Origin: Nostoc sp. TCL26-01
GTDB lineage: Bacteria > Cyanobacteriota > Cyanobacteriia > Cyanobacteriales > Nostocaceae
Reading direction: 5' to 3'
DNA length: 64,000 nucleotides
Assembly: GCF_013393945.1 (NCBI RefSeq)
Contig: NZ_CP040297.1
Coordinates: forward strand, 1,380,804-1,444,803
Both the position numbers and the translations under genes were made by a program. Below the pieces are notes generated by a model, which was not told the origin of the DNA, made no database searches, and saw only the letters and a list, made by a program, of their open reading frames with translations. How positions within the stretch are numbered: position 1 is the first letter of the stretch; the number at the start of each line of letters is the position of its first letter. This document shows positions 63,941-64,000 of the stretch, in pieces.

Positions 63941-64000
63941 TGTCCGTATAACTGCGATTTGTATAAAAATATATATTAATTAGAGAAAATCTACCAATAG

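Overview
The window comes from the chromosome of a filamentous heterocyst-forming cyanobacterium of the Nostoc/Anabaena/Trichormus group. The evidence is a recognisable hetZ-patU5-patU3 cluster, a tandem amiC1-amiC2 amidase pair followed by murI, two xisH-xisI pairs, ndhH, frequent HIP1 octamers (GCGATCGC), and arrays of heptameric tandem repeats typical of these genomes. The gene order amiC1-amiC2-murI-(small orf)-polyprenyl synthase-hetZ-patU5-patU3 matches what I remember of Anabaena sp. PCC 7120; strain identity is inference. No rRNA, tRNA, CRISPR array or intact transposase gene was found.

1-18100 is accessory and regulatory. It holds a filamentous-haemagglutinin (TpsA-like) surface protein divergent from an exported TPR-CHAT (caspase-like) protein, a ParE-type toxin-antitoxin pair bracketed by direct repeats, a DUF928 protein, a CsgG-like lipoprotein, a xisH-xisI pair, an RTX/Calx-beta exoprotein, an Rpn-type nuclease with broken fragments of itself on both sides, and a signalling cassette made of a degenerate histidine-kinase-like protein, a LuxR-type response regulator and a CHASE2 histidine kinase. 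18400-30500 holds a secreted gluzincin-like metalloprotease, a glyoxalase-fold protein, a second xisH-xisI pair, a His-rich PadR regulator with a thioredoxin-like ferredoxin, phosphoserine aminotransferase, a GNAT acyltransferase and two tandem GT-C membrane glycosyltransferases.

30900-46200 is mostly housekeeping: hemA, glpX, grx, tadA, plsC, a CPA2 antiporter, amiC1, amiC2, murI and polyprenyl diphosphate synthase. 46300-51200 is the heterocyst regulatory cluster hetZ-patU5-patU3. A HetR-type recognition palindrome lies about 470 bp upstream of hetZ, inside the opposite gene. The cluster is followed by a membrane transglutaminase-like protein whose catalytic Cys and His are replaced. 51200-54000 has a BrnT/BrnA-type toxin-antitoxin pair nested between an intact antitoxin-like gene and a truncated copy of it, a DUF1995 protein and a DUF433 pair. 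53700-64000 carries ctp, ispG, a stand-alone GAF protein with both cysteines of a DXCF cyanobacteriochrome, ndhH, rsmH, a LysM-M23 cell-wall endopeptidase and trmL.

Intergenic DNA is unusually rich in small repeats: MITE-like elements with an empty-site comparison in the same window, a 95-bp ATACCAATTC element, SDR-like inserts, hairpins with compensating stem changes, and heptamer arrays that supply the stop codon of several genes. Functionally, the window links cell-wall remodelling (amiC1/2, murI, M23) to heterocyst patterning (hetZ/patU) beside photosynthetic and isoprenoid housekeeping. The most unusual candidates are the GAF-only photoreceptor, the pseudo-transglutaminase, the pseudo-histidine kinase and the exported CHAT protease beside a TpsA protein.
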